Source: Ariolimax columbianus (taxonomy: Eukaryota; Mollusca; Gastropoda; Stylommatophora; Arionidae). Taken from it: a stretch of DNA of 64,000 nucleotides. The notes below the pieces were generated by a model, which ran no database searches, was not told the DNA's origin, and was given only the letters and a program-made list of their open reading frames with translations. Position numbers and translations under genes: made by a program. Numbering within the stretch: the first letter of the stretch is position 1; each line of letters starts with the position of its first letter. This document shows, in pieces, positions 32,460 through 41,989 of the stretch. Where the stretch lies: assembly GCA_036924085.1 (NCBI GenBank), contig JAVGWX010000011.1:26901976-26965975 (forward strand), given 5' to 3'.

Positions 32460-33015
32460 AAAACAAAGATTAGCATTAACAATTTTAAAAAAAAAATAAT
32501 TTACACTTAGTTTAGAATTTATGAGTGCAACAAAGCTGTCTTTCGACGATTATTTCAGAATTCTTCATGAAAATATGATTAGCAATTCAAATTATTTCAG
32601 AATTCACACTTAAGACTTCATTTACTACACAAAGATGTAGATCTATGGAAAAGTATATTTTTGCAAGAATTCACATTAATTTTATACATCCATACTAAGT
32701 TTTTTTTGTAAATCACACAAAACAATTATACCCATCACAAGTATTTTTGTGTGTGTGAAAATATACATGTAAGACTATGATGTACATGTAAGACTATGAT
32801 GACAATGGAAAAAAGTAAGATGGCCATGCCTGACTGGCTGCGCTTTCGACTCCGGTGTTTGTCATTTTCTGCTGTTCGTTAGTTACCGTTCGGATTATAA
32901 TTCACGACTCCTTCACCAAGTGGTATCAGGGACTTTATTCTGTGGAATTCATGTGTTTTTGTTCGGTTATCCCAATGTTATGCTGCATCTTGCTGTGGCT
33001 GTGCCTGGCTTAAAC
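32460..33015. other. AT-rich intron
   Basis: Short direct repeats such as GATGTACATGTAAGACTAT near 32770-32800. No ORF. Confidence 0.5.
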
Positions 33016-33016
33016 T

Positions 33017-33406
33017 GTGAGAAAACAGCCCAGGATGGCGTTGAACATTCCGCTTGACTGCACCCCAGTATTCTGCCCAGAATTTCACTACTCAAGGGCC
33101 TTCCTGCTTAGACTGAAGCCGACTTCCTCCTGCCACCCTCCAGCAGAGGTTACACCAGACCTCACCCAATCCAGTATTCTCACCACAGCAAGAGTCACGC
33201 TCACCCAAAGGTGGACACAGTCCAGAGGCCACGGGGGCCTCAAGAAACAAAGAGTCAGCCACGGACAGACAAGGAAAGCTGACACAAATATTGGTACAAT
33301 ACACACTCCTCGCTGCCCTCATCCCGAGGATGCAGAGTACTGGGCTCCACCTCAGGATGCTGTGGGGATTTCGGTCAACACACTACACATGAACAATCCT
33401 CAGTAG
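33017..33406 (+). CDS. Unrecognised 129-codon ORF, possibly LINE 5' coding fragment
   Basis: GC-richer than its surroundings and free of repeats. It begins MRKQPRMALNIPLDC, contains FHYSRAFLLRLKPTSS and ends HMNNPQ. The phrase 'YSRAFLLRLKP' followed by Pro-rich text resembles the opening of some LINE ORFs ('YTRxxLLxLRP'), so a retrotransposon origin is my best guess. It lies antisense to the host gene in an intron. No start context or partner exon supports a host gene. Confidence 0.3.
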   Translation: MRKQPRMALNIPLDCTPVFCPEFHYSRAFLLRLKPTSSCHPPAEVTPDLTQSSILTTARVTLTQRWTQSRGHGGLKKQRVSHGQTRKADTNIGTIHTPRCPHPEDAEYWAPPQDAVGISVNTLHMNNPQ

Positions 33407-33604
33407 GACTTGGTAGTGGTCGACCGTCGCAACTAGCCTTTAGCGCCTAAGCGAACATTGTTGATGTTGTTTTATAATTTAGTTGTTGTTCTTTTATAAT
33501 TGCACTCTTAAGATACTCATCACAAGTGAATTCTGTTTCAAAATTCACATTTGCTGATGTATCTAACACAAATTATTTCAAAAATCACATGTAAAACTAT
33601 ACTA

Positions 33605-33895
33605 TACAGGGCCAAAGATGCAGCAGTGAATGAACTGACAGCAAGCAGTGACTCATAGCCGACTGCTGGCATCCAGATCAGTGAATAAAAGCTGACCAAG
33701 AACCTTTTCTACCCCCAAGTGGTGGCCCTGTAAACATGCTGTACCCATTCAGTTTTGTTGAGAGAAGCAGGGAAGCATAATTTGTTCCAATAATGTCCCA
33801 CTGAAAGCCTAGCCGAAAAGTGCAGATATCGCAGCCTTGCTGCAAACTATGACAATACATAACAAAACGTTTGTTTTAAAATGAACTCAGAAGAA
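33605..33895 (+). repeat. SINE-B copy
   Basis: AGTGAATGAACTGACAGCAA, GCCGACTGCTGGCATCCAG, CCAAGTGGTGGCCCTGTAAA, AGTGCAGATATCGCAGCC and AACTCAGAAGAAGA tail. Confidence 0.8.
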
Positions 33896-33899
33896 GACT

Positions 33900-34430
33900 C
33901 CAGTACATATTTACAGCTTTGTAGACTGACACATGGTACGTCAATTTTACAATGAGATGCAAACCCTCTTGGCCACTATAGACCCTGACTTTTCTACACA
34001 GTCAGATTTGCATTTTAATGTAAGCAGATTAGTCTGCTCCATAAAGAACTAGGTATGTCTATCAATGGTTAAAGAAAGACCTAGCCTGCACATAACATGC
34101 TGTAACAATAGTTATTTCTGTTTAAATCAAGCAAAATATATCTAAGAAGAAAATTAACATGAATTCAAAATGGTAAATAACAGTGTATGCAAAGGAAAAA
34201 CAGCCAAAATGACAACCAAAATCAGAATTAACTTGGACAAAACAGCAAAAAAATCAGGAATTTCAAAATGTGTTTTCATGATATAAAAAATTGAAAAGTA
34301 AATAACAAAAGTACAGGACAACCGCTATTAAGACGAGCGTTATGTCCCAGAGTCCACTGCATTATTTAAGATTTACATAACTGAGATCATCCTCTCCATT
34401 AAGGTACAGTTCATGTACATTTCATACAGT
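33900..34430. other. Intronic stretch without recognised feature
   Basis: AT-rich; no assignable ORF or repeat. Confidence 0.5.
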
Positions 34431-34439
34431 TATTTGAAA

Positions 34440-34620
34440 AGACATAATGGCTTGGACAGTGGAAGGCACGGTGCCTGTGAAAAGGGGAAGAGGCTGTCCC
34501 AGAAGAAGATAGTACTAAGATATTACTGTGGTTCTATTAAGAAACATAACAGCTTGGAGAGGTAGACAGTGGAAAGCTTGGGAAAAGGGGAAGAAGTCGT
34601 CCCAGACGTTTATATCAGGA
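34440..34620 (+). repeat. About 110-bp duplication
   Basis: Two direct units, each with GTGGAA(A/G)GC, GGGAAAAGGGGAAGA-like text and GTCCCAGA. The second unit is shorter. Confidence 0.65.
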
Positions 34621-34639
34621 CATTATTACCTCATCAAAG

Positions 34640-34875
34640 ATTATTTAGAAAGTTAAAATCGCATTGAATAGGTGGGGAAGTTGTCAAATGGATTGAAAAT
34701 TGGTTAGCAGGAAGAAGGCAGAGGGTGGGCATAAATAAGGAGTACTTTGAGTGGTGTGAAGTAAAAAGTGGAGTGCCACAGGGCTTGGTTTTGGAAACAA
34801 TTTTGTTCTTGATATATATATATATATATATAAATGATTTGGACATGGATATAGGATCCATGATTGTAAAATCCT
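34640..34875 (+). pseudogene. Reverse-transcriptase fragment with (TA)n expansion
   Basis: Plus reading: GGEVVKWIENWLAGRRQRVG, INKEYFEWCEVKSGVPQGLV (the xxSGVPQGxVL motif), then ETILFLIYIYIYINDLDMD. The canonical motif is LFLIYINDLD; the extra IYIY is encoded by a TATATA run at 34815-34832. The FADD box is missing because the fragment ends. Confidence 0.85.
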
Positions 34876-34899
34876 GAAGGAGGATTTCCTGCTTAGCTG

Positions 34900-35165
34900 G
34901 CTAGGCTCGAGCAGCTTATTACTCCGCTCCTTTGGGACAAGTGCTGCAAAGGGTGGTTAACCGATGTGTGAGTCCATCTTAATGGACTAAAGCACTAGAG
35001 CAAAGTAGACCTGCGCCATCTATGCTGCTCTTAACAAACCACCTTAACAATGGCCGGTGTTATGCCATGTCACACAGTTAGTCGCTTCTTACGACATGCT
35101 CTCTGTGGGACAGTGATGTTATTCTTGTCCTTTTCATACACAAAGACCCCGGCAGACCACTTGGG
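34900..35165. repeat. Decayed SINE, shares 3' end with 45120-45250
   Basis: CTGCGCCATCTATGCTGCTC recalls SINE-G (1530). TTCTTACGACATGCTCTCTG and ACAGTGATGTTATTC parallel TTCTAAGACATGCTCAGG and ACAGTAGTGATATTC at 45200-45235. Confidence 0.5.
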
Positions 35166-35295
35166 ACTCAAAATTAAAATAATATGGAAACAGTAATAAA
35201 AATAATATGGAAACAAGAAGGTTAACGAAAATTGACACATTGTATCGAAGCGATCATCCTGAACTTGTCTTTATACAATCAAACTGAAAATAAAA

Positions 35296-35470
35296 TCAAC
35301 GATTCATGCCTCCAATGTCCCATCTGAACTTGAAATTCATATCATCCAGACTTTCCCAGATATCTATAATGGGGGACAGCTCCTTTGTAACACATCCACT
35401 CTTTCTAAAAACCATCAGTTCTTTCAGGTAACGAAAAATAAAACAATTGTAAAATTCAGTGAAAATGTAT
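35296..35470 (-). CDS. Unrecognised ORF in sense with the host gene
   Basis: The minus frame reads LKELMVFRKSGCVTKELSPI, IDIWESLDDMNFKF, RWDIGGMNR and stops. Composition is that of a folded protein rather than repeat translation. It could be an alternative last exon, a retrocopy or part of an unknown element. No clear acceptor or related copy was seen in the window, and I do not recognise the family. Confidence 0.25.
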
Positions 35471-35482
35471 TGAAAATAAACA

Positions 35483-35770
35483 ATGTTTTTTAAAACTAGT
35501 AACGTTGGCCTCATGATTCACATCAAAGTTAGAATATCCAACACCAGTGTCAAGTCGATGTTGTTGAGTAGAGCAGAGGCATGGAGAACGACAAAGGTCA
35601 TACAACAAAGAATCCAGTCCTTCGCTGACAGATGTCTACAAAGGATAATGTGCATAAAGTGGCAGGATATGGTGAGGAATGAAGACTTACGGGAAAGGAG
35701 ACAACATCCACTGGAACAACAAATTAAGAGAAGAAATTGGGGTTGGATAGGACATACCCTTTGGTAGGCA
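35483..35770 (+). pseudogene. RTE-like LINE C-terminal fragment
   Basis: Open plus frame: NVGLMIHIKVRISNTSVKSM, LLSRAEAWRTTKVIQQRIQS, RCLQRIMCIKWQDMVRN, QQIKRRNWGWIGHTL. It matches the 'KxRIFNxxVKSVLLYGxETW...CLRRIxxIxWxD...RRRWxWIGHTLR' block. Confidence 0.85.
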
Positions 35771-35774
35771 CTGT

Positions 35775-35841
35775 CCAACATGGAGGGAGGGGAGAGGGAG
35801 ATGGAGGGAGGGAGGAGAGAGAGAGAGAGGGAGGAAGGGAG

Positions 35842-35873
<32 letters not shown>

Positions 35874-35890
35874 TAGAGAGAGAGAGGTAG
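35775..35890. repeat. GA-rich low-complexity sequence
   Basis: GGAGGGAGGGGAGAGGGAG-type text leading into about 18 GA units. Confidence 0.95.
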
Positions 35891-36024
35891 AGCCAATACA
35901 CAACTAGTCCCACAGGCATCTGGTTCTTTCCCGCAGTTCGTCTTTGTTATTTGGTCTCAATCCCAAAATCTACTAAACCCTGAAGAAAACTTTGTGAAGT
36001 ACCAGGATGTCGACAGAAAAACAG

Positions 36025-36245
36025 AATACACTAGTTTACAGCTTGACTGCGATATTTGCATCTTTTGGTCCCATACATCCGACTTCAGCAGGCATTTTTG
36101 GGTACTGGGTTAGCCTTCCCTCTTCGATCCCTTCTCCTTACCCAGTCTGCTCTGTTGCAGCCTGTTATCCAGGCTCACCGCACGGAGGTGTAGTAGAGTC
36201 TTGGCAGCCCTGCTTTGCTGTCCCTGATGCTAGCAGGATTTAATT
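36025..36245 (-). repeat. SINE-A fragment
   Basis: ACAGCTTGACTGCGATATTT, ATCCGACTTCAGCAGGCATT, GATCCCTTCTCCTTACCCAG and GGTGTAGTAGAGTCTTGGC, in minus orientation. Confidence 0.8.
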
Positions 36246-36437
36246 GTCATAATCTGTGGGTTTTTTTCTGCGTACCGTCAGACCTAATTTCAGTGAGCAT
36301 TCAGTAAGTATATTTATTTTCTTTTGCATTTAGTTATGGTTGTGAGACAGAAAAGTTAAATCTTTACTGACAATATACAGAAAATAGGGTAAAAAATGTG
36401 AAGCCCAATTGTGATTGAAATATTAGAGACTTCGTTG

Positions 36438-36604
36438 CTGCCGAAGACGGATGTGTCGGACCGAAAGGTGCAAATATCGCAGCGAAGCTGTAAACTAGCA
36501 ACACAATGCATTCCGTTCTCCGGACTACATCCTGCTATTTGCAAAGCCCTGTTCAGGGCTTGGTAGCCGGAGGTTGAGGACGAACACAGAAGAAGAAGAA
36601 AAAC
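36438..36604 (+). repeat. SINE-A short form with TSD
   Basis: Starts CTGCCGAAGACGGATGTGTC and ends AACACAGAAGAAGAAGAA. The flanks AGACTTCGTTG (36427-36437) and AGACTTCGCTG (36605-36615) form an 11-bp TSD with one mismatch, showing that the 167-bp form moves as a unit. Confidence 0.9.
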
Positions 36605-36829
36605 AGACTTCGCTGTATGGGGACGCAGTTTTTATGGAGAAGAACAATAAGTTTCTTTTATTTCTACCTTCCTTAACTCTAAGAACATCAGGTACTCATT
36701 TACAACTGGGTAGACTGTGGTGTATTACAGCTAAACTAGGCTCCCAGTCAGTTTTACAGTAAGAGAAAAACAGTCTTGCTTTATCACTCTGGCACTTAAA
36801 AATATGAAACTTCAAACTTCCAAAACGGG

Positions 36830-37130
36830 TCGAAGATACAGCAGTGAATGAGCTGATGGCAGCTAACAACTCTTAGCTGGCTGCTTGCATCAGGATCAGC
36901 AAACTAGAGCTGACCAAAACCCTATTCCACCTCCAAGTAGTAGCCCTGGAGACAGACTACACTAGTCACTTGTGTAGTCCAGCTAAGGGATAGGGTTCGC
37001 AAACACGGTACTCAAAGAAAGCCAGCTGAAATCGGATGTGCCAGACCGAAAGGCACAGATATCGCAGCCTCGCTGAAAACATGACACAACGTCCTTTTTA
37101 GGATGAACACAGAAAATGAAGAAACCCTAA
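36830..37130 (+). repeat. SINE-B copy
   Basis: AGCAGTGAATGAGCTGATGG, CTGGCTGCTTGCATCAGGAT, GCACAGATATCGCAGCCTCG and GGATGAACACAGAAAATGAA. Confidence 0.85.
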
Positions 37131-37488
37131 TAAAATCTTCATACGAAAAACAAAGCCAGGCAGTATCCGCCCCTATCTGATCCGTTCGAACCCATGTACC
37201 GGTGTGTGTAAATACCCTATTCCCTGAGCCATACATGATTCATTGTGATGGCTGGAACCCTAATTCAAAGGCATATTTCAAGCTGTTTGGATTTGGGCCG
37301 GAATATCATGACGTCTACACAGTGCATACATTTCCAGAGATAAATATGGCAGCATCCATGTAACAAGGGTTTTGGCTGTGATTTTCGTGATGGAAAGTAG
37401 TTTTGAAAATGGCCATTCAAAAGGACTAACGCAAGAAAAAGCCGTTGAAAGTATTCTCAAGGATTTAAAGATCGATTAACTGGATTTA

Positions 37489-37763
37489 AAGTAAAGTAAC
37501 CCATAGCATTATTGCCATAGGGGTGTGAGGTGTTAGTAATTTCACATTTCAAAGGATTGTCTATATGTGAGGGCGGTAGCCATCTCCTCTCCCTCGCCGC
37601 TTTTACTTCCCAAACTGAACCGGTACCCATTTAAGGCTGGGTCGACCCGGGAGCCAAAGCGGTCCGAAAAAACATTTCCGCCTCAACTGGGGAATGAACC
37701 CAGTAACCACTCAGATGTGAAGCAAGCGCGCTAACCACTGCGCTATGCGGCTTCCTATGAAAA
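37489..37763 (-). repeat. SINE-E copy with TSD, tRNA-derived
   Basis: Minus strand: GCATAGCGCAGTGGTTAGCG (A box TAGCGCAGTGG), ACTGGGTTCATTCCCC (B box region), GGCGGAAATG, GGTCGACCCAGCC. The TSD is AACTGGATTTA at 37478-37488 and 37764-37774, inside PB1. Confidence 0.92.
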
Positions 37764-37835
37764 AACTGGATTTAGATACTGTTTATTCTGAAATGGACAA
37801 GTGATTATTTGAATGACGACACATTACGGAAATCA

Positions 37836-38060
37836 GATGATAGATAGCATTACAAGTTAGTAACTGTTCTGGAATCTTCAGGGCAAGAGCATTAGGGACA
37901 GGGGACAGACTTAAACACTTATGGAGAAGGGAAGTTGAGACAAACCTAAAAATTGCAGTAATGACGTGGAGGAAACTGGAAATGATGGTACAAAACAGAA
38001 AGACTTGGCTCCGCTGGGGGCTAAATGGTTTTGATTGATTTTGTTAAGAAAAAGAGAACA
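37836..38060 (+). pseudogene. RTE-like LINE C-terminal tail in PB1
   Basis: Broken plus reading with GKSIRDRGQT and NDVEETGNDG then TKQKDLAPLGAKWF parallels the extreme C terminus 'GKRxRGRPxxTWRR...WxxLExxAQDRxxWRxxV'. It shares its start with 30795-30890. Confidence 0.6.
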
Positions 38061-38112
38061 GTGTTTATATCTGTGGTCTTGAGGCTAATCTTGAAGCTAG
38101 ATTGTTCTTGTC

Positions 38113-38136
38113 CCTCGGAGGGGGGGGGGGGGGGGG
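38113..38136. repeat. Poly-G run
   Basis: About 18 G followed by CGGCGGCG. Confidence 0.95.
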
Positions 38137-38329
38137 GCGGCGGCGTCCCATGTAGTTTATCAAATAAATTTGATATGAGGTGGTCTTTAATAAATATATT
38201 CCATAATTTATTATCCCAAAAATTTTTTCACGGCAGACCTTGAGGAAGTCTTCCGCACAACGCAAATGGGGCAGTTGGTCTAAAAATAAATAAACTAAGG
38301 ACACAATGCATGCTGGAAGTTTTTTGCTC

Positions 38330-38918
38330 CTGTGAGGAAATGCGGTTTGGAACTGATTCCATCAAAAACATGAATCTACTTGGGCCAAGAAATTACGAAC
38401 TCCCATGACACGCATAAAGAGATTTCACAAAAGGTTAGCTGCGGGTGGTTCAGCTTCAACCACATCAAGACAGTACTTCAACAGATGAAAACCACCTTCA
38501 ACAGCCATGGTGTATGGCTACGAGGTGTGGAACCTACCAAAAAAAAAGTGACATGGCGCCACTACAAGCTACTCAGCGAGCGATGGAGCATAGAACACTG
38601 TCACTTTCACTTTGAGAAAACATTCGCATCACCACCATCAGGTGCCAAACCTACTTCAATAACGTCATTGATAAGAAAGTACAGGTGGACAGGTCACGTG
38701 GGACGCATGCCTGACAATAGATGGACAAGTAAAGTGATGTCATGCTGGGCCTACACTTATAATCGTCGCCCCAGACGTCCACCAATAAGATGGAGAGATG
38801 GCCTTCGACAAGACCTTGGTCCGGCATGGTACATAATGGCAAAGGACAGAGATGAGTTTAGATGACATTTGGCTACCTGGCATAGGTCACAAAATGTGTC
38901 TGAATGAACACCAGTATT
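38330..38918 (+). pseudogene. RTE-like LINE 3' end in PB1
   Basis: Open plus frame 38380-38865: GQEITNSHDTHKEISQKVSC, FNHIKTVLQQMKTTFN, KPTSITSLIRKYRWTGHVGR, RRPRRPPIRWRDGLRQDLG, MAKDRDEFR. It corresponds to the 3' part of the LINE at 12640-14275 without its SINE-D and duplication. The flanks (CCATAATTTATTA and TTACAATTTACTGG) are PB1 sequence. Confidence 0.88.
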
Positions 38919-38937
38919 ACAATTTACTGGCATAACA

Positions 38938-39148
38938 GGGGGGACGGCGTGAGCTGGTGGTTAAGTGACACGGCTCACAACCCAAAAGTGCAGGGTTTGT
39001 TCCCCATCACAGCACCTGCCACTACCCCAGGGAAGCAAACCCTTTAGAAAATGCATGCCGAAGTAGGATGCATTGGGCCGACAGGCGCAAAATAAAAAAA
39101 CCATAGTGCAACGCACACTGCCTTTTGCGAATGCAAAAAAAAAAAAAA
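38938..39148 (+). repeat. SINE-D copy with TSD
   Basis: GAGCTGGTGGTTAAGTGACA, CCCCATCACAGCACCTGCCA, GGATGCATTGGGCCGACAGG and an A-rich tail. The TSD is ACTGGCATAACA at 38926-38937 and 39149-39160, inside PB1. Confidence 0.93.
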
Positions 39149-39339
39149 ACTGGCATAACAAGTACCAACATTGGAGATGATCAGGTCAGTCAATTTGAGA
39201 TAGAATAATGAAATTAGAGCACATAGTTTTGTCATAGTAAATAGCTGTCCTCAGATGGCTACCTTGTGTGTATCTTCTCAGGAGCACAGGGGAATGAGAT
39301 TTTAAGGACTGGGTGGCCAGGGCTGAAAGGATTATGAAT

Positions 39340-40490
39340 CGACTTCAATGCACACCGGGCATACTCATAGGTACTGATAATCAGGCCACCACTGAAGCAG
39401 ATCATTATATTAGTTCAAACAATTTCGGAAATGGGAAACTAAAGCGGAGAAACTTTGCAGAAATAGCCAAAGCAAAGATGCACGAAGACCCCATGAACGC
39501 ACTAACAACACCAAAGTCCATCCCTACTGTACGAAAACATACCTGGAGGCAGCATTTATTTCCAGAGGTGATAGAAAATATACCAGGTATTGGAAACAAA
39601 AACTGCCAGACTGAAAAAGAAAGAAGAGATATAACCTTGAGGTACATAACGAAAAACTACCCAAGCATGGACTGGACCCATGCATACACCGACGGTTCTG
39701 TAACAAACACAACACAGAACGGAGGGGCAGGTGCATTCCTGAATCTACCAAATGGCAGGAAAATAACACTGTCATTCGCTACTGGAAAATACACAAGCAA
39801 TTTCAGAGCGGAGGCAGAGGCACTGAGGGCGGCAGTGGAAGAAATGGTGACAGGTAAAAGGAATGAAAGCCATAAAGTCCTTCTTACAGATGCCCTGGCC
39901 GCAGTCACAGCACTAAAAAGCCAGAAAAATACTGAACTTAATGATTTAAGAACAGTACTCTGTCAACTATGCCAGCAGTCCGCACCAAAAAGGGTAGTGG
40001 TAAAGTAGGTTCTATTCCACTGCAACATCCAAGGCAACGAGGAGGCAGACAGACTGGCAAAAGAAGGTGCAAGACTACCACAACCAGATACTAGTGTGAC
40101 ATGCGAAGAGTCAAAAAGGGCTTATTAGAGCTAGATACATGACCAAATGGGAAACCGAACATACTGGCTACACAAAAAGCGATGCCTATTACCAGTTGAA
40201 CAGAAGAGAGCAGGTCGTGGTCTTCAGACTTCGCACTGGCCACAATAGACTGAGGTACCACCTATTCAACAAATTGAAGATAGGTGGCACTGACGAATGC
40301 CCGCGTGGTACCGGGAAAATGACCGCTGAGCATTTGCTGCAAAATTGCCCAACATACGAGGATCAGAGAGAGCAGATGTGGCCATCACCAGTGGCAACAC
40401 CAGACAAGCTCTATGGCAGTGTCGATAGCCTCAGGATGTCCACCGCTTTTTTCGACAAAATAAAGGTTGATGTCTGACTGCGTACGATGA
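39340..40490 (+). pseudogene. I-like LINE copy 2: RNase H domain and C terminus, nearly open
   Basis: Open from 39313 to 40008: HAYTDGSVTNTTQNGG (first RNase H Asp), TSNFRAEAEALRAAV (Glu), VLLTDALAAVTALK (Asp). A TAG at 40006-40008 replaces the Trp of VVVQW seen in copy 1. Then HCNIQGNEEADRLAKEG (last Asp), a one-base insertion near 40120, and an open C-terminal domain (40139-40477) with RLRTGHNRLRYHL, EHLLQNCPTYEDQ, DKLYGSVDSLR. The 3' end TGCGTACGATGAAGAAGAAG is the element tail. Only two disabling changes suggest recent activity. The RT lies upstream of the truncation and is absent. Confidence 0.9.
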
Positions 40491-40637
40491 AGAAGAAGAT
40501 TATATTAGTTCATTGTGTCATTTCAAACCAGACTAGATGTACAGCATGATTGCATAATGGCCAGATCCATGTTTATAGATATAAAAAAAATAGGAGTTCA
40601 TGTACAAAGTCATTGCCAAAATGGGCGCACAAGGTTT

Positions 40638-40977
40638 TATTGTTGTTTGCGAATGCCCACAATTGAGTAGGTTACTCTTTTGTGTGCCCTGAAAGGGATG
40701 TTAAGCGGTGGGTTGTAGTAGCTTTCCTCACATCCGGAGCGTGCTGATGAAGGTGGACTTCGGTACTCCAGGCGGTTGTGCTATGCTTGGCTTCATCTGC
40801 GTGTTGCTCACTATTACGGGGATCACGTTGATCTGTTACCTCGTTTGCCAGGCTGCCATGAAAACAGCCCGTTTATAGGGAGGGCTACTAGGAAGCCGAA
40901 GTGAGGGTCTTGGCCAGAATGTTTTAACCTGTCTAATCAGTATATTTTGCCTGACCAGACGTTAGTCTTTCACCCCG
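40638..40977 (+). repeat. SINE-C copy with TSD
   Basis: Starts ATTGTTGTTTGCGAATGCCC. The flanks GCGCACAAGGTTT at 40625-40637 and 40978-40990 are a perfect 13-bp TSD. Confidence 0.93.
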
Positions 40978-41151
40978 GCGCACAAGGTTTGGTCAAGATG
41001 TGTATATATGTGACAACGCCAAAGTGCACCAAAATGTTGTTTTTTTCTTCAGTTTGAACCCAGAAGAAGTCACATGATATGACAATCTTGGAAGGCTACA
41101 TTGATCATATTCTCTCCTCCACAAGTACCAAGGGTGATAAGAATATCTTAC

Positions 41152-41260
41152 CTGTTCTGATTTTCTCGTCGGATTCTACAGGTACTTTTTCTGGTAGTTT
41201 TGGGGGAACAGCTTGTTTGACAACTGCAGCAGGGAGAGGAGGTTTCATTGGCTTGCTTGG
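41152..41260 (-). CDS. SH3KBP1/CD2AP: SH3KBP1/CD2AP exon: proline-rich segment I
   Basis: Encodes residues 258-293 plus one base: PSKPMKPPLPAAVVKQ, then AVPPKLPEKVPVE and SDEKIRT. It corresponds to the proline-rich region after SH3C, where vertebrate members carry docking sites for other SH3 proteins and intramolecular partners. The acceptor is TTCTTCAG and the donor is CAG|GTAAGA. It enters in phase 0 and leaves in phase 1; the split codon with the next exon gives Glu. PPLP and PPKLPEKVP are candidate SH3 ligands by composition only. Confidence 0.85.
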
Positions 41261-41339
41261 CTGAAGAATAAAGTGTATAGGTGACAGTAAATCTTTCCAT
41301 ACTAACAAACAAAGAACTATTTTTGTTCCAAATAGTTAA

Positions 41340-41760
41340 GAATCAACATACTGCACTCAGGGAGACATATGGGTGCTCAGTCCCTCTCAGTAAATGGCGA
41401 AGAGTATAGATACTGATAGTACTTGTAGTTTGCTGATTGTACACACTGCTGATCTGTCCACTCAGGCACCCCCCTCTACTGGATCTGCACATGATTTAAA
41501 ATCTTTGCAATTTGATGAGCATTGCTTGTCCATCGATTCGTGTCTTTATACAAGAGATGGTCGCTGATCAACTTCAATATGTCACCTCTATCCACTGCCA
41601 ATGTCCCCACGGTAGATGCTCCTGAGGTCAGAATGTCAGCCCTTTCATTCCTGCAAACCCTAGCATGGTCAGGACAGTAGATCACACAGAATCCCGAATA
41701 TCTGAGGACATATGTCCACTATCCACTCATGCCACATTCAGTCCTTCTGTTACTTCCGAA
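41340..41760 (-). pseudogene. LINE relic with RNase H end
   Basis: Minus open frame 41476-41685: YCPDHARVCRNERADILTSG, DRGDILKLISDHLLYKD. HARVxxNERAD is the last RNase H Asp motif. The DILKxxxxHLL tail links it to the plus relic at 57925-58740 and the minus relic at 62150-62270. 41340-41470 is its 3' region, shared with 4665-4800. Confidence 0.75.
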
Positions 41761-41989
41761 GCAAAGATTGAGAGTCATCAACCTTTACCGCATCATGGCC
41801 GTAGAAACGCATCAGAAAAAATGTCCCCTCGCCCGCTATGGTCGCGGAAACAAAAACGTGGTCAAACAGTCGATCATACACCATTTTAATCATTTAATGA
41901 CCAAACTGAGCCACCGTAGAAAGACAGTTTGTTATGACGAATACGTCACATCCATCTACACAGGTTTTCAACCGACAAATAGTATTTTG

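Larger units (their letters stand above)
37190..39335 (+). mobile_element. PB1 copy broken up by at least four later insertions
   Basis: PB1 pieces in order: 37195-37488 (CCGGTGTGTGTAAATACCC to AACTGGATTTA), 37764-37835 (GATTATTTGAATGACGACAC), 38150-38220 (AAATAAATTTGATATGAGG), 38918-38937 and 39149-39335 (GATGATCAGGTCAGTCAATT to GGCTGAAAGGATTATGA). Between them lie SINE-E, an RTE tail, an RTE 3' end and SINE-D. The left terminus is not clean. Confidence 0.8.

Noticed and set aside
39313..40008. Host RNase H gene
   Set aside because: A second copy exists at 29.4-30.0 kb, the end has an element tail, and the C-terminal region is that of LINEs.
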